DNA of 64,000 nucleotides, taken from positions 1 through 64,000 of the forward strand of contig NZ_VIJZ01000010.1 in the NCBI RefSeq assembly GCF_006874425.1. Reading direction: 5' to 3'. Position 1 is the stretch's first letter; the number at the start of each line of letters is the position of its first letter. Shown in pieces: positions 18,250-27,264 of the stretch. The translations under genes were made by a program, and so were the position numbers. This DNA is from Paenibacillus ottowii (GTDB taxonomy: Bacteria; Bacillota; Bacilli; Paenibacillales; Paenibacillaceae). The notes beneath the pieces were generated by a model. It did not search any database. It saw only the letters and a program-made list of their open reading frames with translations, and had not been told where the DNA came from.

Positions 18250-19203
18250 ATGTATAAATCCATAATTATTGGTACAGGTCCTGCAGGTTACACAGCCGCT
18301 ATTTATTTGGCACGCGCCAACATGAATCCGCTGATCATCGAAGGAATGCAGCCCGGTGGGCAGCTTACCACAACGACTGAAATTGAAAATTTCCCGGGTT
18401 TTGAGCAGGGTATCCTCGGACCTGAACTGATGGATAACATGCGCAAGCAGGCCGAACGTTTTGGTGCTGAGTTTACTTCCGGTTGGGTGGAAGAAGTGGA
18501 TTTTAGCAAGCGCCCTTTTAAAGTGAAGGTAGAGGGTAAAGGCATCATTGAAGCGGAGTCGGTTATTATTGCTACAGGTGCGTCCGCCAAATATCTTGGC
18601 ATTCCAGGTGAGCAGGACAATGTAGGTCGTGGAGTTAGTACCTGCGCAACGTGTGATGGCTTCTTTTTCCGTGGTAAAAAGATTATCGTAGTCGGCGGTG
18701 GCGATTCGGCCATGGAGGAAGCGAGCTTCTTGACTCGTTTTGCTTCCAGCGTAACCTTGGTCCATCGTCGCGACGAGTTGCGGGCATCCAAAATTATGCA
18801 GGACCGCGCACGTGAGAATGAAAAAGTACATTGGGCATTAAACCGGACTCCTCTGGAAGTTGTGACGGGAGAAACTGGCTTAAAGGGCCTGAAAGTACAC
18901 AATAATGAGACCAACCAAGATGAGCTGATCGAGGCAGATGGCGTGTTTGTGGCGATTGGCCATACACCGAACACAGGCTTCCTGAACGGACAAATTCATA
19001 CCGATGAACACGGCTACATTGAAGTGAAGCCGGGTACGACGGAAACGAACATCCCGGGCGTTTTTGCCTGTGGGGATGTACAGGATAACCGTTATCGCCA
19101 AGCCATTACAGCTGCGGGAACGGGCTGTATGGCGGCTATGGATTGCGAAAAGTATCTTGAAGGCAGCTCTGTCCACGACTGGAGCGAATCACTGGATCAA
19201 TAA
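18250..19203 (+). CDS. trxB: Thioredoxin reductase
   Basis: This 317-residue FAD/NADPH enzyme reduces thioredoxin. It has FAD-binding GTGPAGYTAA at the N-terminus (residues 8-17), the redox-active CATC at 132-135, the NADPH-binding GGGDSAMEEA, and the C-terminal FACGDV segment. AAAGGAGG precedes the ATG. It follows the TPR gene by 39 bases, as in the yvcD-trxB pair of B. subtilis. Confidence 0.98.
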   Translation: MYKSIIIGTGPAGYTAAIYLARANMNPLIIEGMQPGGQLTTTTEIENFPGFEQGILGPELMDNMRKQAERFGAEFTSGWVEEVDFSKRPFKVKVEGKGIIEAESVIIATGASAKYLGIPGEQDNVGRGVSTCATCDGFFFRGKKIIVVGGGDSAMEEASFLTRFASSVTLVHRRDELRASKIMQDRARENEKVHWALNRTPLEVVTGETGLKGLKVHNNETNQDELIEADGVFVAIGHTPNTGFLNGQIHTDEHGYIEVKPGTTETNIPGVFACGDVQDNRYRQAITAAGTGCMAAMDCEKYLEGSSVHDWSESLDQ

Positions 19204-19280
19204 AGAGTGTCTATAATACACAAAGTGGCTAATATGAGGCTAAAGAACCCTCGTCCAAGCCGGATCTTTTGGTACAGTAA

Positions 19281-19322
19281 GAGAAAGCCTGGTGCATTTG
19301 CACAGGCTTTCTCCTTTTTTTG
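19281..19322 (+). terminator. Terminator after trxB
   Basis: GAGAAAGCCTG and CAGGCTTTCTC form a perfect 11-bp stem, followed by CTTTTTTT. The rest of the 290-base interval 19204-19494 shows no gene. Confidence 0.9.
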
Positions 19323-19494
19323 GGGACATGAGGTTAAAAGTTCAGCTAATCGTACATTTTTCAACAGGCAAGTGTCCTTGACCGTAACGGGGGCTTCAAT
19401 TATAGTTGGAACGTAGGAATACTATTATGAGGCAGGAATTTTAAGCTATATTTCATACCAGATTTTTAAGTAAACATAAAAGGTGGCTTGGAAC

Positions 19495-20445
19495 ATGTCT
19501 GAAAGTATCTATGTAGGTGTCGATTTGGGCGGTACCGCGATTAAAGTCGGCATTTGTAATGAAAACGGACAGCTTTTGCACACATATGAGGGACCAACTG
19601 AAACCGATAAAGGTGTAGACGTTGTCATTGGTAATATCGAAAAATATGTGCGGCACATTGTTGAGGAATCTCCTTATGAGTGGGATCAACTAAAGGGTGT
19701 CGGTGCAGGTGTTGCAGGTTTTACGAATGTTCGTGATGGTATTATTGTCCTCGCTCCTAATATTGGCTTTCGTGACGTACCGATCCGTGCGCTCCTAGAG
19801 AACCGGATTGGCAAGCCAGTGAAAATAGACAATGATGCGAATGTTGCTGCGCTAGGTGAGGCTTGGGCTGGTGCAGGCAAAGGCATAGAAAACTGCGTAT
19901 GCTATACCCTGGGTACAGGAGTAGGTGGCGGTATCATTATAAACGGTAGAATATATCAAGGTTTCTCAGGCATGGCTGGGGAAATTGGTCATATCAGTGT
20001 CGTACCTGATCTGGAGGCCATTCAGTGTGGATGCGGTAAAATGGGTTGCTTGGAAACGGTATCTTCCGCAACAGGCATCATTCGTATGGCCAAGGATGCT
20101 GTGGAACGTGGCGACCGGACCTCTCTGGCGCTGGAAGAACACATTGCCGCCAAGGAAGTATTTGATGCTGCTAAAGCCGGGGATGAAGTGGCGCTGCGCA
20201 TTGTGAACCGGGCTGCCTTTTATTTGGGGAAATCTATGGCAGCGGTTGCCGCTGTGCTTAATCCAGAGTTGTTTATTATAGGTGGCGGTGTGTCTAAAGC
20301 AGGCGACTTTTTGTTTGAAGAGATGCGTCGCGTATACGCCAAGCTGGCGCCTGAACCGCTTCAACAAGGGGTATATATCGTACCAGCGGTACTAGGCAAT
20401 GACGCGGGTATCGTAGGGGCTGCAGGGTTGCTGCTACGCTCCTAA
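19495..20445 (+). CDS. glk: Glucokinase, ROK family
   Basis: This is a 316-residue ROK-family sugar kinase that makes glucose 6-phosphate from ATP and glucose. It has the phosphate-binding DLGGTAIKVG at the N-terminus, DNDANVAALGEAW with the catalytic Asp, and the ROK signature with the zinc site HISVVPDLEAIQCGCGKMGC. The ATG at 19495 has AAAGGTGG upstream. A GTG at 19483 lies in that site. It lies between trxB and rapZ, where B. subtilis has the nudix gene yvcI. It may be cotranscribed with rapZ-yvcK-whiA, since no terminator is seen between them. Confidence 0.93.
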   Translation: MSESIYVGVDLGGTAIKVGICNENGQLLHTYEGPTETDKGVDVVIGNIEKYVRHIVEESPYEWDQLKGVGAGVAGFTNVRDGIIVLAPNIGFRDVPIRALLENRIGKPVKIDNDANVAALGEAWAGAGKGIENCVCYTLGTGVGGGIIINGRIYQGFSGMAGEIGHISVVPDLEAIQCGCGKMGCLETVSSATGIIRMAKDAVERGDRTSLALEEHIAAKEVFDAAKAGDEVALRIVNRAAFYLGKSMAAVAAVLNPELFIIGGGVSKAGDFLFEEMRRVYAKLAPEPLQQGVYIVPAVLGNDAGIVGAAGLLLRS

Positions 20446-20507
20446 TCCACAGTTGATAGTACGAATACTGGCATAGAGCGAAGAAGCAAAAGGAGAGGGA
20501 AGTCCAT

Positions 20508-21407
20508 ATGACAGACAATGTAAAAAATGCTGCGCCGTGGGCAACGCTCATTATTATTACAGGGATGTCAGGCGCAGGGAAGACCATTGCGGTACAGAGC
20601 CTTGAAGATTTGGGCTTCTTCTGCGTTGATAATTTGCCCCCTGTGCTGATTCCCAAATTTGCCGAGTTGATTGAGCAGTCTAACGGTAAAATAGGCAAGG
20701 TGGCTCTTGTCATTGATTTACGCGGACGGGAATTCTTTACCGCCTTGTCGGAATCGCTTAATTATATTAAGGAACATTTTACAATTCATTGTGAGATTTT
20801 ATTTTTAAATGCAAATGATGGTGTTCTTGTACAGCGGTACAAAGAAAGCCGTAGACGGCATCCGCTTGCTCCAGAGGGTATGCCTTTGGATGGGATTCGG
20901 TTGGAGCGTAAGATGCTGGAAGAACTCAAAAACTCCGCTACACAGGTTATTGATACCAGTGTGATGAAGCCTGCAACCTTAAAGGCGAGGATTATTTCGC
21001 GATTTTCCCATCTGGAGAGCAGCATGCTGTCTGTGAACATTACATCTTTTGGCTTCAAATATGGTATTCCCATTGATGCCGATCTTGTATTCGATGTGCG
21101 CTTCCTGCCGAATCCCCACTATGTGGACCAACTGCGCCCACACACGGGACAGGATAGCGATGTATATGATTATGTCATGAAATGGCCTGAGACTCAGGCG
21201 TTCCTGACCAAGTTGCTGGATATGTTGCATTTTTTGATTCCGCAGTATCGCAAAGAGGGTAAAAGTCAGGTCATTATCGGTATTGGCTGTACTGGCGGTA
21301 AGCATCGTTCTGTTGCAATATCGGAGTATTTAGGAAAAATGCTGGGTGCCAGCGAGACAGAATCCGTTTCTGTTTCGCATCGGGATGCTGATCGGGACCG
21401 GCATTAA
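20508..21407 (+). CDS. rapZ: RNase adapter RapZ / nucleotide-binding protein YvcJ
   Basis: This is a 299-residue P-loop protein. Walker A GMSGAGKT lies at residues 19-26, with Walker B-like VIDLRGREF and the C-terminal motif GCTGGKHRSVAISEYL. E. coli RapZ guides RNase E to the sRNA GlmZ. In Bacillus the homologue YvcJ hydrolyses GTP, and its role is linked to competence. The precise function here is not fixed by sequence. It is followed after 12 bases by yvcK, the usual partner. Confidence 0.95.
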   Translation: MTDNVKNAAPWATLIIITGMSGAGKTIAVQSLEDLGFFCVDNLPPVLIPKFAELIEQSNGKIGKVALVIDLRGREFFTALSESLNYIKEHFTIHCEILFLNANDGVLVQRYKESRRRHPLAPEGMPLDGIRLERKMLEELKNSATQVIDTSVMKPATLKARIISRFSHLESSMLSVNITSFGFKYGIPIDADLVFDVRFLPNPHYVDQLRPHTGQDSDVYDYVMKWPETQAFLTKLLDMLHFLIPQYRKEGKSQVIIGIGCTGGKHRSVAISEYLGKMLGASETESVSVSHRDADRDRH

Positions 21408-21419
21408 TGAGGTGAAATC

Positions 21420-22406
21420 ATGAAAGAGACCGGATCACAACGGGAGCGCCCGCGTATTGTTGTTATGGGCGGCGGAACCGGCTTGTCCGTCATGCTGCGG
21501 GGCTTGAAGCAAAAGCCGCTGGATATTACGGCTATTGTTACAGTCGCTGACGATGGCGGAAGCTCCGGGATATTGCGCAGTGAGCTGCAGATGCCCCCTC
21601 CGGGGGATATCCGCAATGTGCTGACTGCCTTGGCTGACGTGGAACCAGTCATGTCAGATATGCTAAAATACCGTTTCGGTGCCGGATCAGGATTGTCAGG
21701 CCATAGTCTGGGAAATCTGATCCTAGCAGCGATGACTGATATATCAGGGGATTTTGTAACGGCGGTGCGCGAGCTTAGCCGTGTATTTGCTGTCCGGGGG
21801 CGTGTGCTTCCGGCGGCTGAGGAAGGCGTTGTGCTGAACGCCGAAATGGAGGATGGCACGGTAATCACCGGGGAGTCCAAAATCCCGGAAGCGGGCGGAC
21901 GAATCAAACGTGTTTTTCTCGAACCGACTCACGTGGAGCCGTTGCCTGAGGCCGTAGAGGCTATTAATGAAGCCGATGCGATTTTGATTGGTCCCGGCAG
22001 TCTATATACTAGCATTTTGCCAAATTTGCTTGTACCGAAGCTTGCTGAGGCTGTGGTGAAATCAGATGCTATCAAAATATTTGTCTGCAACGTGATGACA
22101 CAGCCAGGGGAAACTGACGGCTATACGGTGGGGGATCACCTGCAAGCGATCTATGAACATGTAGGACATCATCTCTTCGACTATGTCATAGTAAATAACG
22201 GGGAAATTCCACCTCAAGTACAGGAGATGTATGCCGAGCAGGGAGCTAAGCCCGTTCAAGTAGACATGGGCGAGCTGGCTGATCGAGGATATAAAGTAGT
22301 GGCAGATACATTAGTTCTGTTCCGTACGTATTTACGGCATGATGCCGACAAATTGAGCCAGCATATTTACCAATTGGTACAAAACTGGATGTTAAGAAGG
22401 AGGTGA
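21420..22406 (+). CDS. yvcK: Gluconeogenesis factor YvcK / GlmR
   Basis: This is a 328-residue CofD-like protein. The N-terminus has VVMGGGTGLSVMLRGLK and ADDGGSSG..L, and GPGSLYTSILPNLLV lies near residue 185. In B. subtilis YvcK (GlmR) binds UDP-GlcNAc, stimulates amino-sugar synthesis and is required on gluconeogenic carbon. It starts 12 bases after rapZ. The last bases lie next to the ribosome site of whiA. Confidence 0.95.
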   Translation: MKETGSQRERPRIVVMGGGTGLSVMLRGLKQKPLDITAIVTVADDGGSSGILRSELQMPPPGDIRNVLTALADVEPVMSDMLKYRFGAGSGLSGHSLGNLILAAMTDISGDFVTAVRELSRVFAVRGRVLPAAEEGVVLNAEMEDGTVITGESKIPEAGGRIKRVFLEPTHVEPLPEAVEAINEADAILIGPGSLYTSILPNLLVPKLAEAVVKSDAIKIFVCNVMTQPGETDGYTVGDHLQAIYEHVGHHLFDYVIVNNGEIPPQVQEMYAEQGAKPVQVDMGELADRGYKVVADTLVLFRTYLRHDADKLSQHIYQLVQNWMLRRR

Positions 22407-22411
22407 GTCCC

Positions 22412-23356
22412 TTGTCCTTTGCGGCACAAACGAAAAAAGAGCTTACAATGATTGAAAGCCAGCCCTGCTGTGAAAAAGCAGAACTGTCTGCGCTCATACG
22501 TATGCTCGGATCCGTACAACTGTCGAATAAAAGGGTGATATTGGACGTGTCCACAGAAAATGCCGCGATTGCAAGGCGGATTTACTCCTTGATCAAAAAG
22601 CATTTTCAACTTCACATCGAACTGCTTGTACGGAAAAAAATGCGCTTGAAAAAAAATAATGTGTATATTGTTCGTATTCCCAATGGTGTACAAGAGCTGC
22701 TAAAGGAGCTTTATATTGTCTCAGAAGGTTTCTTGTTCACTGACGGGATTAATCGTGATATCATTCGGAAAAACTGTTGTAAGCGGGCTTATCTGCGGGG
22801 GGCCTTTATGGCAGGTGGCTCTGTGAATAATCCAGAGGGGTCGTCTTACCACCTTGAAATTTCTTCGATGTATGAGGAGCATTGTCAGGCGCTAGTGGAT
22901 CTTGCTAATGAGTTCCATCTCAATGCCCGCTGTATTGAGCGTAAAAAGGGCTTTATTCTCTACATCAAGGAAGGCGAGAAGATCATTGAGCTGCTCAGTA
23001 TCATTGGAGCCCACCAAGCTTTGTTCAAATTTGAAGATGTACGCATTATGCGCGATATGCGCAATTCCGTAAATCGGATTGTTAATTGCGAAACAGCTAA
23101 TTTGAACAAGACGATCGGAGCTGCTGTCCGGCAAATTGAAAATATCAAGCTGCTGGAAAGGGAAGTGGGGTTGGAGACCTTGCCGGATAAACTGCGTGAA
23201 GTGGCAGAAATTCGGCTCGCTCATCCTGATTTGAATTTGAAAGAAGTCGGAGAAATGCTCAAAGGGGTCGTGAGTAAATCGGGCGTAAATCATCGACTTC
23301 GCAAAATTGACGAGATGGCTGACAAAATCAGAGGAGAAAACGGCCTAATTCCGTAA
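22412..23356 (+). CDS. whiA: DNA-binding protein WhiA
   Basis: This 314-residue protein joins a degenerate LAGLIDADG homing-endonuclease fold (about 1-200) to a C-terminal helix-turn-helix (ALPDKLREVAEIRLAHPDLNLKEVGEML region). WhiA affects sporulation in Streptomyces and chromosome segregation and division in Bacillus. TTG at 22412 is the start: it follows AGGAGGTGA by 5 bases and gives the family N-terminus MSFAAQTKKEL. A GTG at 22403 lies within the site. Confidence 0.95.
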   Translation: MSFAAQTKKELTMIESQPCCEKAELSALIRMLGSVQLSNKRVILDVSTENAAIARRIYSLIKKHFQLHIELLVRKKMRLKKNNVYIVRIPNGVQELLKELYIVSEGFLFTDGINRDIIRKNCCKRAYLRGAFMAGGSVNNPEGSSYHLEISSMYEEHCQALVDLANEFHLNARCIERKKGFILYIKEGEKIIELLSIIGAHQALFKFEDVRIMRDMRNSVNRIVNCETANLNKTIGAAVRQIENIKLLEREVGLETLPDKLREVAEIRLAHPDLNLKEVGEMLKGVVSKSGVNHRLRKIDEMADKIRGENGLIP

Positions 23357-23368
23357 AAAGAGGGGTTG

Positions 23369-23393
23369 TGGGGCTCTTAGCCCCGGTTTTTTT
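23369..23393 (+). terminator. Terminator after whiA
   Basis: GGGGCT and AGCCCC form a hairpin around CTT, followed by GGTTTTTTT. Confidence 0.85.
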
Positions 23394-23424
23394 AGTTTTT
23401 TTTCTAGTGTCTGTCCCGGGTTAA

Positions 23425-23433
23425 TGTTATAAT
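23425..23433 (+). promoter_or_regulatory. Extended -10 promoter of the HPr-like gene
   Basis: A perfect TATAAT (23428-23433) is preceded by TG one base upstream (TGTTATAAT). The -35 region (TAGTGT, 17 bases upstream) is poor, as is common with extended -10 promoters. Confidence 0.65.
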
Positions 23434-23492
23434 GTGATAAATAAAATGGAGTAAATAGCGTCCAGATTTATTTGATGAGGGGGTAAGCTAAC

Positions 23493-23762
23493 ATGTCAAA
23501 ACATCCAGTAGTCGTACGCTTGAAAACAGGACTGCACGCCAGACCTGCTGCGTTGTTCGTACAGGAAGCGAATAAATATTCATCTGAGATTTTTGTGGAA
23601 AAAGAAGACAAAAAGGTTAATGCCAAGAGTATCATGGGTATTATGAGCCTCGCCATCAGTACAGGTACTGAAATCAACATTAGTGCCGAAGGTGCGGACG
23701 CCGAACAGGCTGTAAACGCTTTAGTAAGTCTGGTTAGTAAGGTAGAGCTGGAAAATCAATAA
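23493..23762 (+). CDS. HPr-family phosphocarrier in the Crh position, with His15 and Ser46
   Basis: This is an 89-residue HPr-family protein. It lies directly after whiA, where B. subtilis has crh, and its sequence is Crh-like (RLKTGL, ARPAALFVQEAN, KKVNAKSIMG). Crh has Gln at position 15 and cannot accept phosphate from enzyme I. This protein has His15 in GLHARPA, the PTS phosphorylation site, and Ser46 in KSIMGIMSL, the HprK site. It could therefore act both in PTS sugar transport and in catabolite repression. Whether a second ptsH exists elsewhere cannot be seen. The start has a GAGGGGG site 9 bases before the ATG. Confidence 0.93.
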   Translation: MSKHPVVVRLKTGLHARPAALFVQEANKYSSEIFVEKEDKKVNAKSIMGIMSLAISTGTEINISAEGADAEQAVNALVSLVSKVELENQ

Positions 23763-23805
23763 TCGAACATTTGCTTTGTGATAATATGATGTATGCTCTT
23801 AGCGG

Positions 23806-23829
23806 AAAGCCCCCTTTGGGGCTTTTTTT
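23806..23829 (+). terminator. Terminator after the HPr-like gene
   Basis: AAAGCCCC and GGGGCTTT form an 8-bp stem with loop CTTT, followed by a T run. Confidence 0.92.
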
Positions 23830-24034
23830 GTATCCAGAAAATAAGCTCAGCAAGCCTACCATATAAGCTATTTATGTATATTTTTTTGCATATAGCGACT
23901 GCGTTCAGTCCAAGCTACATTTAATTGATTCCTCTGTGGTAATGCTCTGTCTCGGAAATTTAAATGCTCGATTGCAACCTTTTCCCGTCTTTTCCGTCTG
24001 GAAGGTACACACATTTTCAAGAAAGAGGTTGAAT

Positions 24035-24793
24035 ATGATGAAAGTTTGGACAAAAACAGTGAGCACAGCAATGATTGCGGGAGCATTATTGGTCGGAGGA
24101 GTAGCAGGAGGGCTATGGACGGGAGCTGATCGCGCTTATGCTGCAACAGCTGCGACGACGAATGGTGTAATCAACGTGAGTGGAAGTGGTGAGATAATGG
24201 CCAAGCCAGATATCGCTTATCTCTCTATCGGTGTGCAATCGGAAGGAAATACTGCTGCTGCTGCTCAAAAAGCCAATGCTGCAAAAATAAACAAGATCAC
24301 ACAACTGTTGAAAGAAAAATGGAGCATTAGTGCAGCCGATATTCAGACAAGTCAGTTCTCTGTACAACCTAACTATACTTATAACGAAAAAGAAGGGCAG
24401 AAGCTCAAAGGCTATATGGCCAACCATACACTTTCAGTGAAATACCGCAATTTGGATAAAATCGGTCAGCTGCTGGATGAGGCTACAAACTCAGGAGCAA
24501 ACAACGTAGATAATGTACAGTTTTCCGTTGAGGATCCTTCCACCTATGAGGAAGCGGCTATTGCAAAAGCGTTGGATAACGCTCAATCCAAAGCTAGTGC
24601 TGTAGCAAAATCAGCTAAACGCGGTTTAGGTGCTCTGGTGAATGTGACAGTAGATGGCGGGGAAGCTCAGGTTTATACACAACGTGAGAATGCCATGTCC
24701 AAATCAATTATGGATATGAGTGGTGGAACACAGATTCAGTCCGGTCAAGTGACGGTGAAAGTCCAAGTTTCGGCCCAGTATGAAATGAACTAG
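24035..24793 (+). CDS. Secreted SIMPL-domain (DUF541) protein
   Basis: This is about a 252-residue protein. A signal peptide is clear: MMKVWTK, then a hydrophobic core (AMIAGALLVGGVAGGL) and a likely cleavage after AYA. The remainder is a SIMPL (DUF541) domain beginning VINVSGSGEIMAKPDIAYLSIGV, with repeated Ala-rich helices. SIMPL proteins are periplasmic or surface proteins of poorly known function, in some cases linked to oxidative stress or kinase signalling. The ATG at 24035 follows AAAGAGG. An earlier in-frame ATG at 23936 would destroy the signal peptide. It is a monocistronic unit. Confidence 0.87.
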   Translation: MMKVWTKTVSTAMIAGALLVGGVAGGLWTGADRAYAATAATTNGVINVSGSGEIMAKPDIAYLSIGVQSEGNTAAAAQKANAAKINKITQLLKEKWSISAADIQTSQFSVQPNYTYNEKEGQKLKGYMANHTLSVKYRNLDKIGQLLDEATNSGANNVDNVQFSVEDPSTYEEAAIAKALDNAQSKASAVAKSAKRGLGALVNVTVDGGEAQVYTQRENAMSKSIMDMSGGTQIQSGQVTVKVQVSAQYEMN

Positions 24794-25030
24794 TATAGAA
24801 CATTAAACGGAGCCGCAAGCACCTGCAACATTGCAGGATGACTTGTTGGCTTCTTTTGTCTATTGAAACTATTTTGTAATGAGTCTGTCATAGCCGAGGG
24901 CTGTTAGGTGTACAGATTGAAATCAGTGAGTGTACATATTGTAAACTACATACAACAGGGTATAGATATAATGAGAAAAGTGATCAAAACACATAGATAG
25001 CACAGATTTACAATGGGAGGAATACTTACG

Positions 25031-26137
25031 ATGAACAAGCATACGAAAAAATGGGGCTCAGCTCTACTGGCAGCGGGAATTTTGGCAGGGGTTGCGGTTG
25101 TTCCCGTTTCCTATATTGAGGCAGCATCGACCAAACAGTTAACAACTTCACAACAACCGGGAATCTCTATTCAATGGAATGGCAAAACATTAACGACCAA
25201 AGGAATCCAGATCAACGGGAACACGCTCCTTCCTGTGGCAGCCCTGCGCGACAGCTTGGGAATTCCGGTAAGCTATGACACCAAAGAAGCGGCATATACA
25301 GTGGGTAGTGGGTACAACAAACTCTATATCGTGGTCTCCTCCTCAGATGCCTATGGTAATGTGAACGGTATCAGCACGCGTAGCATGGACGCTAAAATGA
25401 TCGCCGGGAAGCTGTACATTCCTATGAGTCTGCTGAAAGACTATCTGGGTATTGATGCGCAGTGGAATGCAGCTCAGAAAACAGTAACATTAAGTAAAGC
25501 TCAGCAAAATTCACTCACAATAGCATCTCAAACGCTTCCAGCTTCGAGTAATGCCAAGGTGTCTTATAAGATTAAGTACCCGCAAATCAGCGGTAGCCAG
25601 CTGAATCCTGAGGCTCAACAGGCCATTAATAATGTGCTTAAAAAGCATGCAGAGGGAGTATTGGCAGCAGGCAAAAAGATGATGGCAGAGGGAGGGGCTA
25701 CAACAGACAGACCGTATGAGTTTGGGAATGATTTTGCGATTGCCTATAACAAAGATGGTATTCTGAGTGTGATTATGCAGGACTACTCGTATACAGGCGG
25801 CGCACATGGCATGACAGCACGTAAAGGGTACACATTCTCGCTTGCTGATGGTAAGCTGCTGCAATTATCTGACGTATTGAAGGCAAATCCGAACTACAAA
25901 AAGTTCCTTAATGCTGATTTGAAGAAAAAGGTTGATGGGCTCCAGGGTGGAGACGGTTTTGACAAATTTAAAGAGTTGGCAGCAGATCAGAATTATTATG
26001 TGACCAACAGTGGCGTAACCATCGTGTTTGATTTGTACGAATATGCACCATACGCGTATGGAATTCCGGAGTTTACCTACTCGTTTGCTCAACTGCTGCC
26101 TCAGGGCGGGAAGCCTTTTGCGGGACAAAATCAATAA
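25031..26137 (+). CDS. Secreted protein with copper-amine-oxidase N-like domain and DUF3298 (RsiV-like) domain
   Basis: This is a 368-residue exported protein. A signal peptide (KKWGSALLAAGILAGVAVVP, cleavage near the Ala-rich end) is followed by a copper-amine-oxidase N-terminal-like module, typical of Paenibacillus surface proteins (ITTNGNTLLPVAALRDSLG-type pattern, about 40-150). A DUF4163/DUF3298 domain (about 165-360) has the pattern YTGGAHGMTARKGYTFSL seen in RsiV-like anti-sigma factors. No transmembrane helix apart from the signal is visible, so a direct anti-sigma role is unlikely. GGGAGGA lies 9 bases before the ATG. Confidence 0.85.
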   Translation: MNKHTKKWGSALLAAGILAGVAVVPVSYIEAASTKQLTTSQQPGISIQWNGKTLTTKGIQINGNTLLPVAALRDSLGIPVSYDTKEAAYTVGSGYNKLYIVVSSSDAYGNVNGISTRSMDAKMIAGKLYIPMSLLKDYLGIDAQWNAAQKTVTLSKAQQNSLTIASQTLPASSNAKVSYKIKYPQISGSQLNPEAQQAINNVLKKHAEGVLAAGKKMMAEGGATTDRPYEFGNDFAIAYNKDGILSVIMQDYSYTGGAHGMTARKGYTFSLADGKLLQLSDVLKANPNYKKFLNADLKKKVDGLQGGDGFDKFKELAADQNYYVTNSGVTIVFDLYEYAPYAYGIPEFTYSFAQLLPQGGKPFAGQNQ

Positions 26138-26170
26138 ATTGAATTATCTATATTAAAAAATAATAGTAAA

Positions 26171-26218
26171 TAAAAAGGCTGCCTACCGGATATAAAAATC
26201 CTGAGGCAGCCTTTTTAT
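26171..26218. terminator. Bidirectional terminator between the DUF3298 gene and clpP
   Basis: AAAAAGGCTGCCT and AGGCAGCCTTTTT form a strong stem with A and T tracts on both sides, so it can end transcripts from either direction. Confidence 0.9.
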
Positions 26219-26249
26219 TTACCAGCTATTCAAAGCTGAATCACTTATC

Positions 26250-26846
26250 TTATACACCTTCTGGAGAGGAGCTAGTTAACACTTTATCAATAATACCGTA
26301 TTCTTTGGCATCATCAGCGGACATGAAATAGTCACGGTCTGTGTCTTTTTCGATGCGTTCCAGTGGTTGACCTGTGCGATCTGCGAGAATGCGGTTCAAT
26401 TTGTCACGCATTTTCAGAATGCGACGGGCACGAATTTCGATATCCGTTGCCTGTCCTTGTGCCCCACCCAGTGGTTGGTGAATCATAATTTCACTGTTTG
26501 GCAAGGCAAAACGTTTGCCCTTGGCACCTGCATTCAGCAAGAAAGCACCCATGGAAGCAGCCATACCTACACAAATCGTAGATACATCAGGTTTAATGTA
26601 TTGCATCGTATCGAAAATGGCCATACCAGCTGTGATGGAACCGCCAGGACTGTTAATATACAAGTGAATGTCTTTTTCAGGATCTTCAGCAGCCAAAAAC
26701 AGCATTTGTGCAATAATTGAGTTGGCTACAACGTCATTGACGTCCGAGCCCAACAAAATAATGCGATCCTTCAACAATCTGGAATAAATGTCATAGGCGC
26801 GTTCGCCGCGGTTACTTTGCTCTACTACCATAGGAACATAGCTCAC
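26250..26846 (-). CDS. clpP: ATP-dependent Clp protease proteolytic subunit
   Basis: This is a 198-residue serine protease of the Clp complex. The catalytic triad is Ser98 (GMAASMGAF), His123 (MIHQPL) and Asp172 (DTDRDYF). The GGGAGG site lies 8 bases before the ATG. Its 5' region has a CtsR box over the -35 element, the standard heat-shock control of Firmicute clp genes. It ends at a bidirectional terminator shared with the convergent gene. Confidence 0.98.
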   Translation of the reverse strand: MSYVPMVVEQSNRGERAYDIYSRLLKDRIILLGSDVNDVVANSIIAQMLFLAAEDPEKDIHLYINSPGGSITAGMAIFDTMQYIKPDVSTICVGMAASMGAFLLNAGAKGKRFALPNSEIMIHQPLGGAQGQATDIEIRARRILKMRDKLNRILADRTGQPLERIEKDTDRDYFMSADDAKEYGIIDKVLTSSSPEGV

Positions 26847-26935
26847 GTCAAAAAACCTCCCTTAAATATCATTAGTGGATTTGGTGGATATGCAAATTAC
26901 ATATCCCTTTTATAAACTGTTACCGTATTAACCAC

Positions 26936-26975
26936 ATGATAAACAATTTCAAACAAAAAGTCAAAGAAAGTCAAA
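26936..26975 (-). promoter_or_regulatory. clpP promoter with CtsR operator
   Basis: On the plus strand AGTCAAAGAAAGTCAAA at 26959-26975 is a perfect CtsR heptad repeat (RGTCAAA-NAN-RGTCAAA). On the minus strand TTGACT (26964-26959) lies inside it as the -35 element. A 17-base spacer leads to TATCAT (26941-26936) as the -10. CtsR binding would block RNA polymerase. The start codon is 90 bases downstream. Confidence 0.93.
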
Positions 26976-26984
26976 CTATTGATT

Positions 26985-27009
26985 AAAAAAAAGAGCACTT
27001 AGCGCTCTT
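26985..27009 (-). terminator. Terminator of the tRNA-Arg gene
   Basis: Read on the minus strand, an AAGAGC...GCTCTT hairpin is followed by eight T residues, 45 bases after the tRNA 3' end. Confidence 0.85.
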
Positions 27010-27053
27010 ATTGGTTAAAAACATTATATGGAACAATAGTCAATTGTATAAAG

Positions 27054-27128
27054 TGGCGCGCCCGCGAGGAATCGAACCTCGATCTCAGGCTCCGGAGGCC
27101 TACGTCATATCCGTTGGACCACGGGCGC
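27054..27128 (-). tRNA. tRNA-Arg (CCG)
   Basis: This is a 75-base cloverleaf on the minus strand. Acceptor GCGCCCG pairs with CGGGCGC, the anticodon CCG lies in a GGCCTCCGGAGCC arm, and CCA is encoded (plus strand TGG at 27054-27056). It is isolated from other tRNAs and lies between clpP and cggR. Confidence 0.95.
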
Positions 27129-27264
27129 ACAAATGAATCACAACAAGCAACTAACTAATTAATTGGAAACAAAAATGATTATATGATATACGGCATTGAA
27201 TTGCAAGCTTTTATTACGTGCGCATATTCACATAAAAAGTTGAGAAATATAGGATCAGATAGAC

